38,454 nucleotides of DNA, taken from a virus. The notes under the pieces were generated by a model, which ran no database searches, was not told where the DNA came from, and saw only the letters and a list, made by a program, of their open reading frames with translations. Numbering within the stretch: position 1 is the stretch's first letter; each line of letters opens with the position of its first letter. This document shows positions 7,462 to 15,546 of this stretch, in pieces. Where the stretch lies: positions 1 to 38,454 of IMG/VR virus record IMGVR_UViG_3300032236_001456. One strand, written 5' to 3'. The translations under genes and the position numbers were made by a program.

Positions 7462-9237
7462 TTATTTACCTCTACCAAATAACCAATTGTACTCTCTGTA
7501 GGCGTCTCTAGATGTATTCATAGGATTGTCCCTATGGAAAATATTATCATTATCCATACCCATTGTTCCAATTTGATCAAATGCTGTACCGTAAGAGTAA
7601 TGAGCCTTCGCGGGTTCATAAGTTCTTTCTGACATTGCCCAAGATTCAATCATTGCTTTATTTCTTGAATCATTTTTTTGTAATTGATTAAAAGATATAT
7701 CACCTGCATATAATGCCATAGACATACTCATAATTGAGTCATCATGTGCACCTTTCATGTGATCTGGTCTACCATTGATATAAACAAATGTGTTTAATTC
7801 ATTTAACAATCTTGACGATCTTACTAAAAACCCTTTTCTTAATTGTTCCTCAAAGGCGGCAACAATTTGAGTTCTTTTATTGTTAAAGTTTATACCTGGT
7901 ATTTTTTCCATTGCCTTTTTGTTATACTCCCATATATTTTGAGTATTAATACCATCTATGAATAAATTTCTATAATTTAATTCTTGTAACTTTCTTGATG
8001 TTGCAACACCCATACCGCCTGTAATATCAATTACAATAAAAGCATCGTACAAAATACCCCATTTGTATGCTATGTTAGCCAAATCATCAGGAGGAATCTT
8101 ACCAATGTATTCTACAACTTGTTCTCTTTCATCAAAATCAATAATATTAATAGATGAAAAGTCTTCACTATCTCCTCTACTAACGTCAACACCCATAATA
8201 TAACGATGTCCTTGTACAGGTTCTTTCCATTGCCAAAATGTTCCTTGCATATATTTTTCTTTAGGAACACGTACCATATTTTTAGCAATATTTTCTTGTA
8301 TATCGCCAGGTATTACACCATCACCTGAACCTAAAAAGTCACACTCTAATTCTTGAGAAATTTTACGTCTATCGTATAAGAATTTTTTAGACATTTTTTC
8401 AAACCAAGATGAAAATGGTTTATATCCATTTTCTAAATGTTTGTTATAATCTTTTAATTCTAAATCATATCTTACAACTTCATCATCATTGTATTGTTCC
8501 CTATTTAACATGTAATGAACAATATCACTACATTTAACCCAACATAAATCTTTTGTATAACGTGGATCTTTAAACCATCTTAAATCTGTAATATGAAAAT
8601 CATTCATACCACGTATTGCTTGATCATAAACACCATAGTAAATTGGATCGTAACCATTTGGAGTCGAGATAAGAATAATCTTACCACCCGTTGATAACGA
8701 CGCCATAGAAGCAGCCCAAAAATCTTCACCCGCTTCAATATATGCCGCCTCGTCAAATACAAGTATTGTAGGTGTATAACCACGTAACGCATCGGGTGAT
8801 GTTGCAACCGCTTTTACCTCACAACCATTATTTAATCTAAATCTACTTTCTGAGTTTTTATCAGGTGAAAATCCTACGTTAATCCAATCAGGCCATTGTT
8901 CTAAGAAATGTCTTACCTTGTTAGCCATCTCCACTGCAGTATCACGTTTGTTTGCAATAAGCAAAACTCTTTCAGGATTTTCAGGTTTAGCAAGTTGTAA
9001 TTTCTTAGACAACCACGCTGCAGTTACTGTAGTAACCCCCGCCTGTCTATACTTTCTTGTTATGTTTTCGTTGTAATCTTCGTAGTCCTTAATTAGTTGA
9101 ATCTGATCTTCAAACAAATCCATTGGAACATACTTTTTTTGTGTATTGTCAAATGTTTGTAGATAAGTTCTTAATGCATATGGCGTGTCTTTCATAATCT
9201 TCGCCAATTCCTTCAACTGTTCAATTCTTGAATTCAT
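7462..9237 (-). CDS. Terminase large subunit, T4 gp17-like
   Basis: This 591-residue packaging motor has an ATPase and a nuclease domain. The Walker A region is RKYRQAGVTT (61-70), where the usual G-K-T lysine is replaced by Val and a Lys lies at position 62, a deviant P-loop as in some terminases. Walker B is ILVFDEA (158-164) and the coupling motif is ILISTPNG (188-195). The nuclease acidic residues are in GVDVSRGD (D351), VIDITGGMG (D404) and HDDS (D499/D500). It would dock on the portal and translocate and cut concatemeric DNA. The gene precedes the portal as in T4, but without the sheath and tube genes between. Confidence 0.95.
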   Translation of the reverse strand: MNSRIEQLKELAKIMKDTPYALRTYLQTFDNTQKKYVPMDLFEDQIQLIKDYEDYNENITRKYRQAGVTTVTAAWLSKKLQLAKPENPERVLLIANKRDTAVEMANKVRHFLEQWPDWINVGFSPDKNSESRFRLNNGCEVKAVATSPDALRGYTPTILVFDEAAYIEAGEDFWAASMASLSTGGKIILISTPNGYDPIYYGVYDQAIRGMNDFHITDLRWFKDPRYTKDLCWVKCSDIVHYMLNREQYNDDEVVRYDLELKDYNKHLENGYKPFSSWFEKMSKKFLYDRRKISQELECDFLGSGDGVIPGDIQENIAKNMVRVPKEKYMQGTFWQWKEPVQGHRYIMGVDVSRGDSEDFSSINIIDFDEREQVVEYIGKIPPDDLANIAYKWGILYDAFIVIDITGGMGVATSRKLQELNYRNLFIDGINTQNIWEYNKKAMEKIPGINFNNKRTQIVAAFEEQLRKGFLVRSSRLLNELNTFVYINGRPDHMKGAHDDSIMSMSMALYAGDISFNQLQKNDSRNKAMIESWAMSERTYEPAKAHYSYGTAFDQIGTMGMDNDNIFHRDNPMNTSRDAYREYNWLFGRGK

Positions 9238-9242
9238 ATATG

Positions 9243-9250
9243 TATAAATA
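9243..9250 (-). promoter_or_regulatory. TATTTATA box just upstream of terminase
   Basis: TATTTATA on the minus strand, 5 bases before the terminase ATG and just after the terminator of the upstream gene. A fresh promoter here would make sense, but spacing implies a very short leader. Confidence 0.35.
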
Positions 9251-9255
9251 CAAAA

Positions 9256-9278
9256 AAAGGGAGTTAAAAACTCCCTTT
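9256..9278 (-). terminator. Terminator of the 9282-10637 gene
   Basis: An 8-bp stem (9256-9263 with 9271-9278) with a 7-base loop, followed on the minus strand by a run of T. It lies between the stop codon at 9282 and the terminase start. Confidence 0.85.
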
Positions 9279-9281
9279 GTA

Positions 9282-10637
9282 TTATCTTAAGACTGGTTCA
9301 CCACCATCATCTTCATCATTTTCATCGTCATCTGACATTTCAATACCTAATCCATTTAAAAAATCTTTCAATTCATCATTTGGAGTTTCGTCACTCAAAT
9401 AATCTAAATCACTTTCAAATTCATCACCTAATTCTTCATTATTCCAAGTTCTATATAAATTATTTAATAATTCACTCATTAATCTTTTACCATTTTCAGA
9501 ACCTGATACAACTTCTTTGGCAAAAACTAAAAATTTCTTGGCAGGTAGTTTGAATATTTCAGTAATCAAATAATTTTGATATTCAATTAAATTTTCTTCA
9601 ACTAATATTTCATCAGGAAATTGTTGTCTAACTCTATCCCAAATTGCGGGTCCTAATCTCAAATCCCACATTTCCTTTTCAAGAGTATCTTCACTTTCTT
9701 TAACTTTTTGGAAAGTATCTTCATCTTCTGGTTGTCCTTGTATTGCAAAAACTTCCATTATTCCTTTAATAATCTCGTGAACACAAATTGGGAAATTTAA
9801 TGCTCTAACTTTAATTGTTGGTGGATCCGTATTTCTATCTACCTCTTCTTTACCACCAACACCACCTGGTGAATTCATCATCATTTTCATAGTTTCATCT
9901 GCCAATTGCCAATACAAAGTATCGTTTATTGACATCATAATACCATAATCATTTACTAATGTATCGGAACCCGTAATTTCTCTAATTCTTTCAGGAACTA
10001 ATTGATACATGTAGTGTCCTCTTTTTGAGGCACCTTGTATCATACTATTAATAAATCTTCTTTTAGCTTTTTCTAAATTCAATTGTTCCAAATCCGTCAT
10101 CAAATCTTCTTCAACTTCTATGTTAACTTGAGGAATTTGAGGTTCTTGTTGTTGTGGTTCTCTTTGAAAATTATCAGTATCAATTTCACCCATACCAACA
10201 ATTTTAACATCAAATTGAAAAGAACCTTCAGGAATTGCCATTTCTTTTGTTACAAGTTCTATAGCCAATTGTTCTAATTGTTCTTTATGTTGACTTTCAA
10301 TTCTAACAATGTTGTTATAAGCTTGCATCATAGTACTAGTCAAAGGACTTGACATAGCATCCATTGTCGACATTGGTTTCAATGGTTCAGTAACACCAGC
10401 TAAATGTCTTACTTTTTCTACAACTTGTCTGTATCTTTCAGATGCCAATAATTCTTGGAAATTCTTATTTGGTTCCTCACCAGTAGATGGTAATGGAACT
10501 TTTTGTAAAGGTGTTTCACCTGAAGCCAATTTTCCCGTAATATCCCCGTGAGGTCTATCTTGGGTATCAAAATCCATCGCCATTTCATTAATATTTTCTT
10601 GTACTAAAGATAATAAATTTTTCTTAGATATCCTCAT
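9282..10637 (-). CDS. Hypothetical structural-type protein
   Basis: A 451-residue protein I do not recognise. It has a short helical N-terminus ending in ENINE (an I-N-E motif like the capsid cleavage site), a Met/Gln-rich centre, a helical core (LEKAKRRFINSMIQGASKRG), and a strongly acidic tail. No signal peptide or membrane segment is seen. It is read 6 bases after the 10644-11447 gene and ends at its own terminator before the terminase. Position suggests a virion or assembly protein. Confidence 0.65.
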   Translation of the reverse strand: MRISKKNLLSLVQENINEMAMDFDTQDRPHGDITGKLASGETPLQKVPLPSTGEEPNKNFQELLASERYRQVVEKVRHLAGVTEPLKPMSTMDAMSSPLTSTMMQAYNNIVRIESQHKEQLEQLAIELVTKEMAIPEGSFQFDVKIVGMGEIDTDNFQREPQQQEPQIPQVNIEVEEDLMTDLEQLNLEKAKRRFINSMIQGASKRGHYMYQLVPERIREITGSDTLVNDYGIMMSINDTLYWQLADETMKMMMNSPGGVGGKEEVDRNTDPPTIKVRALNFPICVHEIIKGIMEVFAIQGQPEDEDTFQKVKESEDTLEKEMWDLRLGPAIWDRVRQQFPDEILVEENLIEYQNYLITEIFKLPAKKFLVFAKEVVSGSENGKRLMSELLNNLYRTWNNEELGDEFESDLDYLSDETPNDELKDFLNGLGIEMSDDDENDEDDGGEPVLR

Positions 10638-10643
10638 TTCCTA

Positions 10644-11447
10644 TTACTTTTTTTCAAATAGAGCCTTAGGATTTGGGTTAGGACCCGGACCTGGTTGATA
10701 TGGTGTTTTAGGTTTTGGACGAGTTCCTGGTTTTGTTGTTGGTTTTGGTTTTGTAGGTGCTGTTGCCGGTCCACCCATTTCTTTACTTTTTAAAGTGTCA
10801 TATGTCATAAATTCAGGAATACCGTTGTGTCCTTTTTTAACATTTGCACCATGAGTAGTTTCGGTAAGTTTAGTTTGGATGAGTTCCATAATTTCGTTTT
10901 TAGACGTAAAGCTATGAAATTTTTCATTTTCTACCAAACTTTTAACCCAATTTTTTGTTTCATCTTCCTCTCTTGTAATATTTTTCCACATTGCCGCAGC
11001 AGCTACTTTTTCACCTTTTTCTTTACTACCATATTTCTTCGCTGCTTTATCTGCAATTTTTTCAAATCCTTTTCCTTTTTTACCTATATCACCACCTTTT
11101 TTTGCCTTTTTAACTACTTCACTTTTTTTCTCTTTACTTAAACCTGCAGATGGTTTTTCTTCTTTTACTTCTTTTTTATCTTTACCCTCAATATTTTTAG
11201 ATTTTATTTCTCCTTCGTATGTTTCTATGGTTTTACCTTGTTTTTTAGCATTAGTAATTTCTTGATTATATTGTGGATTTTTTTTAGAAATCATAACTGT
11301 TTCATCAGTATTACTATTACTTGAGTCATCTTGTTCACTTAAGATTCTTTCAGATAACATATTAATTTGTTTATCTGAAAACTTAACTAATGTATTTTCT
11401 GAGAAACCTTCTTTAATTAATTTCTCTATTAATTCATTTCTTTTCAT
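10644..11447 (-). CDS. Hypothetical Lys-rich protein with Pro-rich tail
   Basis: A 267-residue protein. The N-terminal 45 residues are helical and contain ERILSE, then comes a highly basic region (about 65-135). Within it GFEKIADKAAKKYGSKEKG and VAAAAMWKN form a short motif seen in many phage and bacterial small basic proteins. The C-terminal 40 residues are Pro/Lys repeats. Its start overlaps the stop of the preceding gene (11444-11845) by 4 bases (ATGA), indicating translational coupling. The charge suggests DNA binding or an internal head protein, which is speculative. Confidence 0.6.
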   Translation of the reverse strand: MKRNELIEKLIKEGFSENTLVKFSDKQINMLSERILSEQDDSSNSNTDETVMISKKNPQYNQEITNAKKQGKTIETYEGEIKSKNIEGKDKKEVKEEKPSAGLSKEKKSEVVKKAKKGGDIGKKGKGFEKIADKAAKKYGSKEKGEKVAAAAMWKNITREEDETKNWVKSLVENEKFHSFTSKNEIMELIQTKLTETTHGANVKKGHNGIPEFMTYDTLKSKEMGGPATAPTKPKPTTKPGTRPKPKTPYQPGPGPNPNPKALFEKK

Positions 11448-11845
11448 ACGTTTTTGAATTTAATTTCTTCGTTTAATAAAACATAACCCCTCGATTTTAA
11501 CTTTTTAGTTACTGCATCAATAGATTCTGCAAATTTAAAAGTTAATCTTTCTTCGGAATTATTAAAGTCGAACTTTTCCCATGCTAAAGATATTACACCA
11601 TCCACAGCATCAATAACTCCGAAATAATCGGAGTTTTGAATAAGTTCTAATTGTAAATCGGTATCTTTCAATAAACCCACTACATCAACATATTCGACGT
11701 CAGGAGATTTAGATTGTTGACTACTTGCTGCAGGTATAACAAACCACTCGCCCATGTCAATTTCTGTACTTTCACTGAATACGAATTCGTACTGTTTTTG
11801 ACCTTTGTAATCTGAGCCGATTTCATTGACATATATTAAATGCAT
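11444..11845 (-). CDS. Hypothetical protein
   Basis: A 133-residue globular protein with no signal peptide and no recognised family. It has an N-terminal beta-rich part (MHLIYVNEIGSDYKGQKQYE, then FVFSE) and an aromatic motif GEWFVIPAASS. It sits one base after the upstream gene (stop at 11847) and overlaps the next by 4 bases, so it belongs to a coupled late operon leading to the terminase. Confidence 0.6.
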   Translation of the reverse strand: MHLIYVNEIGSDYKGQKQYEFVFSESTEIDMGEWFVIPAASSQQSKSPDVEYVDVVGLLKDTDLQLELIQNSDYFGVIDAVDGVISLAWEKFDFNNSEERLTFKFAESIDAVTKKLKSRGYVLLNEEIKFKNV

Positions 11846-11846
11846 T

Positions 11847-12932
11847 TTAGTGTTTAAAATATTTACTTAATGTTTCACCTATTGCGTTTTTTATTTCATC
11901 CAAATCAATTTCTTCTAAATGTTCTTCACCATGTGATCCAATTTCTGGACGTTTTTTTTCGTTCATATCACCATGTTCTAAATCAGCATGATTTGACATA
12001 TCGTCCGCCTCATCAGCATATTTTGATAAATCTATTTCATTGTAATCATGAGGTGTAGGAGAGTTAATGAATTCATCTAAAGAATTCATGGCGTCTTCAT
12101 TCATATCTGATTCAGGTGCTGGATGTGGAGGTAAGTCACTTGTTGTGTCGTCTGAAGATGGTTCTGAAGGTGTTTCAGTACCTCCGTCTTTTCCTTCTTC
12201 ATCTCTGTCAAATTTCTTTCCAATTTCTTCTATATCTTCATCTGATAATTTATCTAAATCAATGGCAGATATAATCATATTCAAAACATATTTGATATCA
12301 TCACTTTCCATTCTATCATGTAAATCCCTCAATTCTTGTCCTAATTTACCAGCATATTTTTGTACTTCTGCCATATAATCAGAACGTTTTGGAGGTCCTT
12401 GTTCTTCACCATCGTCTGTTGATGGTGCATCTGATGGTGTACCATCAGTTGGAGCAGAACCCATATCATCTGTAGGTGCAGCCGCATCAGGTGCAGGTGC
12501 TGAACCCATATCATCTGTAGGTGGTGCAGGAGGTGGAGGAGGAGTATCTAAAGATGGTTCAGGCATAGGAGCCTCATCTTGCATTGGTTTGTTTTGTTTT
12601 AAAACATACTTTGTTGCCTCTTGTAATTCCTCTTGTCCTTTAATAAGTTCAAGTCTTTTAAACGCCTCAGCGTAAGAAGAGAATTTGTTTTTGTTTTTCA
12701 TGTACATACCACCGATGTAATCAAGTGATTGTTCATTTAATCCTCTTTTAACATAGTACGCATCTTTTTCTTTGACGATACCATATACACCACCAACTTT
12801 TGATTCGCTTACTAATTCAGCTTTAGAAGTTGTGGTTTTCTTATTATTGTTGAAGTAGGTTAACTCAAGAATTCTTTTTAATTTCTCATCTGAGTTTAAT
12901 TTTTCACTACCAAGGGGTTTTAAATCTGCCAT
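11847..12932 (-). CDS. Hypothetical acidic Pro/Asp-rich protein
   Basis: A 361-residue protein. Residues 1-110 are globular (KLKRILELTYFNNN, then VYGIVKEKDAYYVKRGLNEQ). Residues 120-175 contain a Pro run and two copies of PTDDMGSAP. A helical part follows (LGQELRDLHDRMESDDIKYV), then another acidic low-complexity section. No signal peptide. It is the first gene of the coupled run toward the terminase, with a TATTTATA box 33 bases upstream. Function unknown; a structural or assembly role is suggested by context. Confidence 0.6.
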   Translation of the reverse strand: MADLKPLGSEKLNSDEKLKRILELTYFNNNKKTTTSKAELVSESKVGGVYGIVKEKDAYYVKRGLNEQSLDYIGGMYMKNKNKFSSYAEAFKRLELIKGQEELQEATKYVLKQNKPMQDEAPMPEPSLDTPPPPPAPPTDDMGSAPAPDAAAPTDDMGSAPTDGTPSDAPSTDDGEEQGPPKRSDYMAEVQKYAGKLGQELRDLHDRMESDDIKYVLNMIISAIDLDKLSDEDIEEIGKKFDRDEEGKDGGTETPSEPSSDDTTSDLPPHPAPESDMNEDAMNSLDEFINSPTPHDYNEIDLSKYADEADDMSNHADLEHGDMNEKKRPEIGSHGEEHLEEIDLDEIKNAIGETLSKYFKH

Positions 12933-12965
12933 TTTATAAATTGTTAGATATACTTATTCTTATCC

Positions 12966-12973
12966 TATAAATA
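12966..12973 (-). promoter_or_regulatory. Candidate TATTTATA promoter for late operon
   Basis: TATTTATA on the minus strand, 33 bases before the 12932 start, in a 69-base gene-free gap. This spacing allows a normal leader, making it the best-placed copy of the motif. Confidence 0.45.
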
Positions 12974-13001
12974 CATAGATATATAGAAAAAATAAGTATA
13001 G

Positions 13002-13745
13002 TTATTGTGTTATGGACAATTTCTTATCCGTTATATATGTTTTAAGTTTTAATAGTTTCTCAATATATCCGTTTCTTCTTAATAATTTATAGACTAGATT
13101 TTCATACGAATACTCACCTCCCGATTCTAAACCACTTTGTCTAAACTCTTTTAATTTTAATCTAAGCCCTTCTATTTTAGATTGAATATCTTCAACGTCT
13201 TTCATTTTAAGTAAACCATCAATTTTTTTAGCATACTCTTCACCTTTTTCCAATATTTTTCTATCGTCAATATTAGGCGTATCTTTTTCAGGTTTAAGTA
13301 ACCATTTATCATGTAAAATTGAATAAACACCCGAAGAAATGTGGGGTTCGTCTATATCTTGTACGTAAACTTCAACATTGTATCCTTTGATTTTAATGTC
13401 GTGTTTTTCATTCCAAACTGATTTTTTCGCATCAAAAAATTCCTTAACCAATTCAAAACGATATTCAGATTCTTTATAATCTATTAAAATATGTAAATCA
13501 ACATCAGAATAATTTGACCAGTTATAATTTGACAATGAACCAGTTAAAACAATATCATGTATAAAAAACTCAACACTAAAAGAATCAATAAAATCATCAG
13601 CAATTTCCAATAATCTTTTTCTGATATCTTCACGCATTTTATCTCCTTCAAAAATTTGTGGAGATAATTCATCTTTCGGTTTGAAAGATTTAACTATTTT
13701 CTTGTCTTTGGATTTAACCTCAGTTAATTCTTCAAAAAGACTCAT
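13002..13745 (-). CDS. Nucleotidyltransferase-fold protein
   Basis: The 247-residue protein carries the DNA polymerase beta-type nucleotidyltransferase signature: VLTGSLSNYNW followed by YSDVDLHIL, giving Gly69-Ser70 and the metal-binding pair Asp81 and Asp83. A third acidic residue may lie in YNVEVYVQD near residue 125. The C-terminal half is helical. Such proteins transfer a nucleotide to RNA, protein or small molecules; the substrate here cannot be told. The gene overlaps the stop of the KTSC gene upstream by 4 bases, so the two are co-expressed. Confidence 0.75.
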   Translation of the reverse strand: MSLFEELTEVKSKDKKIVKSFKPKDELSPQIFEGDKMREDIRKRLLEIADDFIDSFSVEFFIHDIVLTGSLSNYNWSNYSDVDLHILIDYKESEYRFELVKEFFDAKKSVWNEKHDIKIKGYNVEVYVQDIDEPHISSGVYSILHDKWLLKPEKDTPNIDDRKILEKGEEYAKKIDGLLKMKDVEDIQSKIEGLRLKLKEFRQSGLESGGEYSYENLVYKLLRRNGYIEKLLKLKTYITDKKLSITQ

Positions 13746-13987
13746 TTGATTTTCTTATATTTATGAACTTTAGCAATATTTTCGTTAAAGTGTTTTCCGT
13801 GAGATTCAGCAAGTCTAAACTTAGTGAATTTAGCCCAAGGAACTTTATTATACTCATAAATAGAGCCGTTATTAAAAGTAACGGTTAAGTCTTCGGTTTC
13901 CGTATTGAAATGTGCGGATTTTAAATTAGATGATTGGATTTCAACCATTATCATCTTACCATCAATTTTTTCTGATACTATTGCCAT
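13742..13987 (-). CDS. KTSC domain protein
   Basis: The 81-residue protein matches the KTSC family, a small beta-rich domain found in phages and bacteria. Matching parts are IQSSNLKSAHFNTETEDLTV, FNNGSIYEYNKVP, the F-x-x-A-x-S-H-G-K-H-F segment and a C-terminal VHKYKKI. Its biochemical role is unknown. The stop overlaps the nucleotidyltransferase start by 4 bases. A paralogue lies at 14055-14306, separated by a terminator. Confidence 0.85.
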   Translation of the reverse strand: MAIVSEKIDGKMIMVEIQSSNLKSAHFNTETEDLTVTFNNGSIYEYNKVPWAKFTKFRLAESHGKHFNENIAKVHKYKKIK

Positions 13988-14020
13988 ATATTAAATTATA
14001 TGTAATAAATATCAAAAAAT

Positions 14021-14044
14021 AAACCCCCGATTTCTCGAGGGTTT
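14021..14044 (-). terminator. Terminator between the two KTSC genes
   Basis: Identical in sequence to the 24-base hairpin at 19-42: 10-bp stem, loop TTTC on the plus strand, T-rich run after it on the minus strand. It follows the 14055 stop codon. Confidence 0.85.
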
Positions 14045-14054
14045 ATTTTATCTT

Positions 14055-14306
14055 TTAGATAGTTTTAACTTTTCGGAAGTTATAACTTTTTGAAATGTTC
14101 TGATTGAAGAACTTACCTTGTGATTTAGCAAGTCTAAACTTAGTGAACAATGTTGAAGGTACGTTCTTATATTCATAAATGTTTCCATTGATGAAAGATA
14201 CTCTTAGGTTTTCCTTTAGAGTGTCATAAGACGCTGCTCTTAAACTTGTAGACTTGATTGATACTTCAATCATTTTTCCGTTGATTTTTTCTTTTTTTAC
14301 TGACAT
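14055..14306 (-). CDS. KTSC domain protein (paralogue)
   Basis: An 83-residue KTSC protein about half identical to its neighbour: the start KEKINGKMIEVSIKSTSLRA parallels SEKIDGKMIMVEIQSSNLKS, and TKFRLAKSQGKFFNQNI parallels TKFRLAESHGKHFNENI. It has its own terminator, so it can be expressed separately. This looks like tandem duplication followed by divergence. Confidence 0.85.
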   Translation of the reverse strand: MSVKKEKINGKMIEVSIKSTSLRAASYDTLKENLRVSFINGNIYEYKNVPSTLFTKFRLAKSQGKFFNQNISKSYNFRKVKTI

Positions 14307-14379
14307 GGTGTTTAATTTAATACTATAAATCTACAAAATATAATTGAAATAAAAAAATTTTAAGTTAATTATTTTCATT

Positions 14380-14982
14380 TTACCCTAAAAATGTCGCCTT
14401 TTCAAATATACGTTCTAACATATTTTTAACAATATATAATGAAAAATTATCTAATTCCCTTTTCTTAAAAAATGATTTTGTATGTGGATCCCACCCTTCA
14501 ACCAATTGTAAAAAATTACCTTCCCCTTGATGACGACTACTCATATCAAATTTATAATCTTTAGGTATCTTTTTAATAAATTTCGCCGTAGCCCACCAAA
14601 AATTACCACCATAAATGTTTTCACTCCAATAAGGAATACCCATAAGACATCCTGATGTGTCATATCCACGTTTTAATGCTTCTATATGTGTCTTATAATC
14701 TTCAATCACTTCTAATTCCATATATTCTCTCCATTCAGTTCTTACCAATGTAGGATTTGATGCTCCTTTAGTGTGAATAAATAAAATAAAATCATTATCA
14801 TCATATGAATCAACATCATTTAATAATTTTATAAGTGTAAGTAATTCATTTTGATTATGTTCTACAATATTTGGATGATATGTGAAATCTTCTCTTATAA
14901 AATTATCTATTCTTTCTTTCTGTTGTTTTGCGATACTTTCACCTTCAACAAATGGCCATATGTGATGATAAATTCTAATCAT
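14380..14982 (-). CDS. Glycosyltransferase-like protein
   Basis: The 200-residue protein has a pattern shared by a group of bacterial and giant-virus sugar-transferase-like proteins: FILFIHTKGAS, then WREYMELEVI, a mid segment YDTSGCLMGI, and GGNFWWATAKFIKKIP. The family is cytoplasmic, with no signal peptide here. It could modify phage DNA, virion protein or host surface sugars, but no substrate can be inferred. It starts just beyond the Hsp20 terminator and reads toward the KTSC gene. Confidence 0.6.
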   Translation of the reverse strand: MIRIYHHIWPFVEGESIAKQQKERIDNFIREDFTYHPNIVEHNQNELLTLIKLLNDVDSYDDNDFILFIHTKGASNPTLVRTEWREYMELEVIEDYKTHIEALKRGYDTSGCLMGIPYWSENIYGGNFWWATAKFIKKIPKDYKFDMSSRHQGEGNFLQLVEGWDPHTKSFFKKRELDNFSLYIVKNMLERIFEKATFLG

Positions 14983-14998
14983 AAATTAATAATAAAAA

Positions 14999-15024
14999 AA
15001 ATCCCTTGTAAAAACAAGGGATTT
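14999..15024 (-). terminator. Terminator of hsp20
   Basis: A perfect 11-bp stem (14999-15009 with 15014-15024) with an AAAA loop on the plus strand, followed by a T run on the minus strand. Immediately past the Hsp20 stop. Confidence 0.9.
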
Positions 15025-15028
15025 AATT

Positions 15029-15391
15029 TTAGTTTAAGGAGATTAACCTTTCTAAAGCTTTCTTTTTGTCAATTGGTAAAGTCAATGTTAAAACACCGTT
15101 TTCAACTCTACCTATAATGTCCTTCTCTTTAACATCATCAGGAATGTTATAAGATTTTGTAAAATTACTTACAAATGGATTTGTGCTTTCTTCAGATTTT
15201 TCAAAAGTAATTTTTAAAATTCCTTCTTTTGTTAGAATTTTTAAATCGTCTTTTGTTAAACCTGGAACACTCATTGACAATTCATATTCGTTATCTGTTT
15301 TACGAATATTTGTTTGTGGTGTGTTAAAACGAGGAGTATCTAATACTCTGTCGATTGCCTCAAAAAATGGGTCTTTGAATAATGTTATCAT
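15029..15391 (-). CDS. Small heat shock protein (Hsp20/alpha-crystallin)
   Basis: I start this gene at the internal Met at 15391 (MITLFKDPFFEAIDRVL), giving 120 residues. The upstream in-frame extension to 15433 adds only a non-homologous stretch. The alpha-crystallin domain is clear: YELSMSVPGLTKDDLKI, a middle ILKITFEKSEE, and the signature GRVENGVLTLTLP near the end. These proteins hold unfolding proteins in a refoldable state and work with disaggregases. The gene is divergent from the ClpC-like gene across a ~155-base spacer, so the two may be co-regulated. Confidence 0.9.
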   Translation of the reverse strand: MITLFKDPFFEAIDRVLDTPRFNTPQTNIRKTDNEYELSMSVPGLTKDDLKILTKEGILKITFEKSEESTNPFVSNFTKSYNIPDDVKEKDIIGRVENGVLTLTLPIDKKKALERLISLN

Positions 15392-15493
15392 AATATATAA
15401 TTTTTTATAAAATATAATCAAATTTTTTGCCATTTGATTTTTTTAGACAATATGACATATTTTTTTAATGTGAAAAGACATTTTGTCTTCAAT

Positions 15494-15524
15494 TTGTTTT
15501 TTAGTATTATTTTGGTTATGTTTG
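15494..15524 (+). promoter_or_regulatory. Bacteroidetes-type promoter for clpC-like gene
   Basis: TTG at 15494-15496 and TATGTTTG at 15517-15524, spaced by 20 bases, with the ATG 22 bases downstream. Matches TTG / TAnnTTTG well. Confidence 0.75.
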
Positions 15525-15546
15525 TATTGAATTAAACTTATAACTT

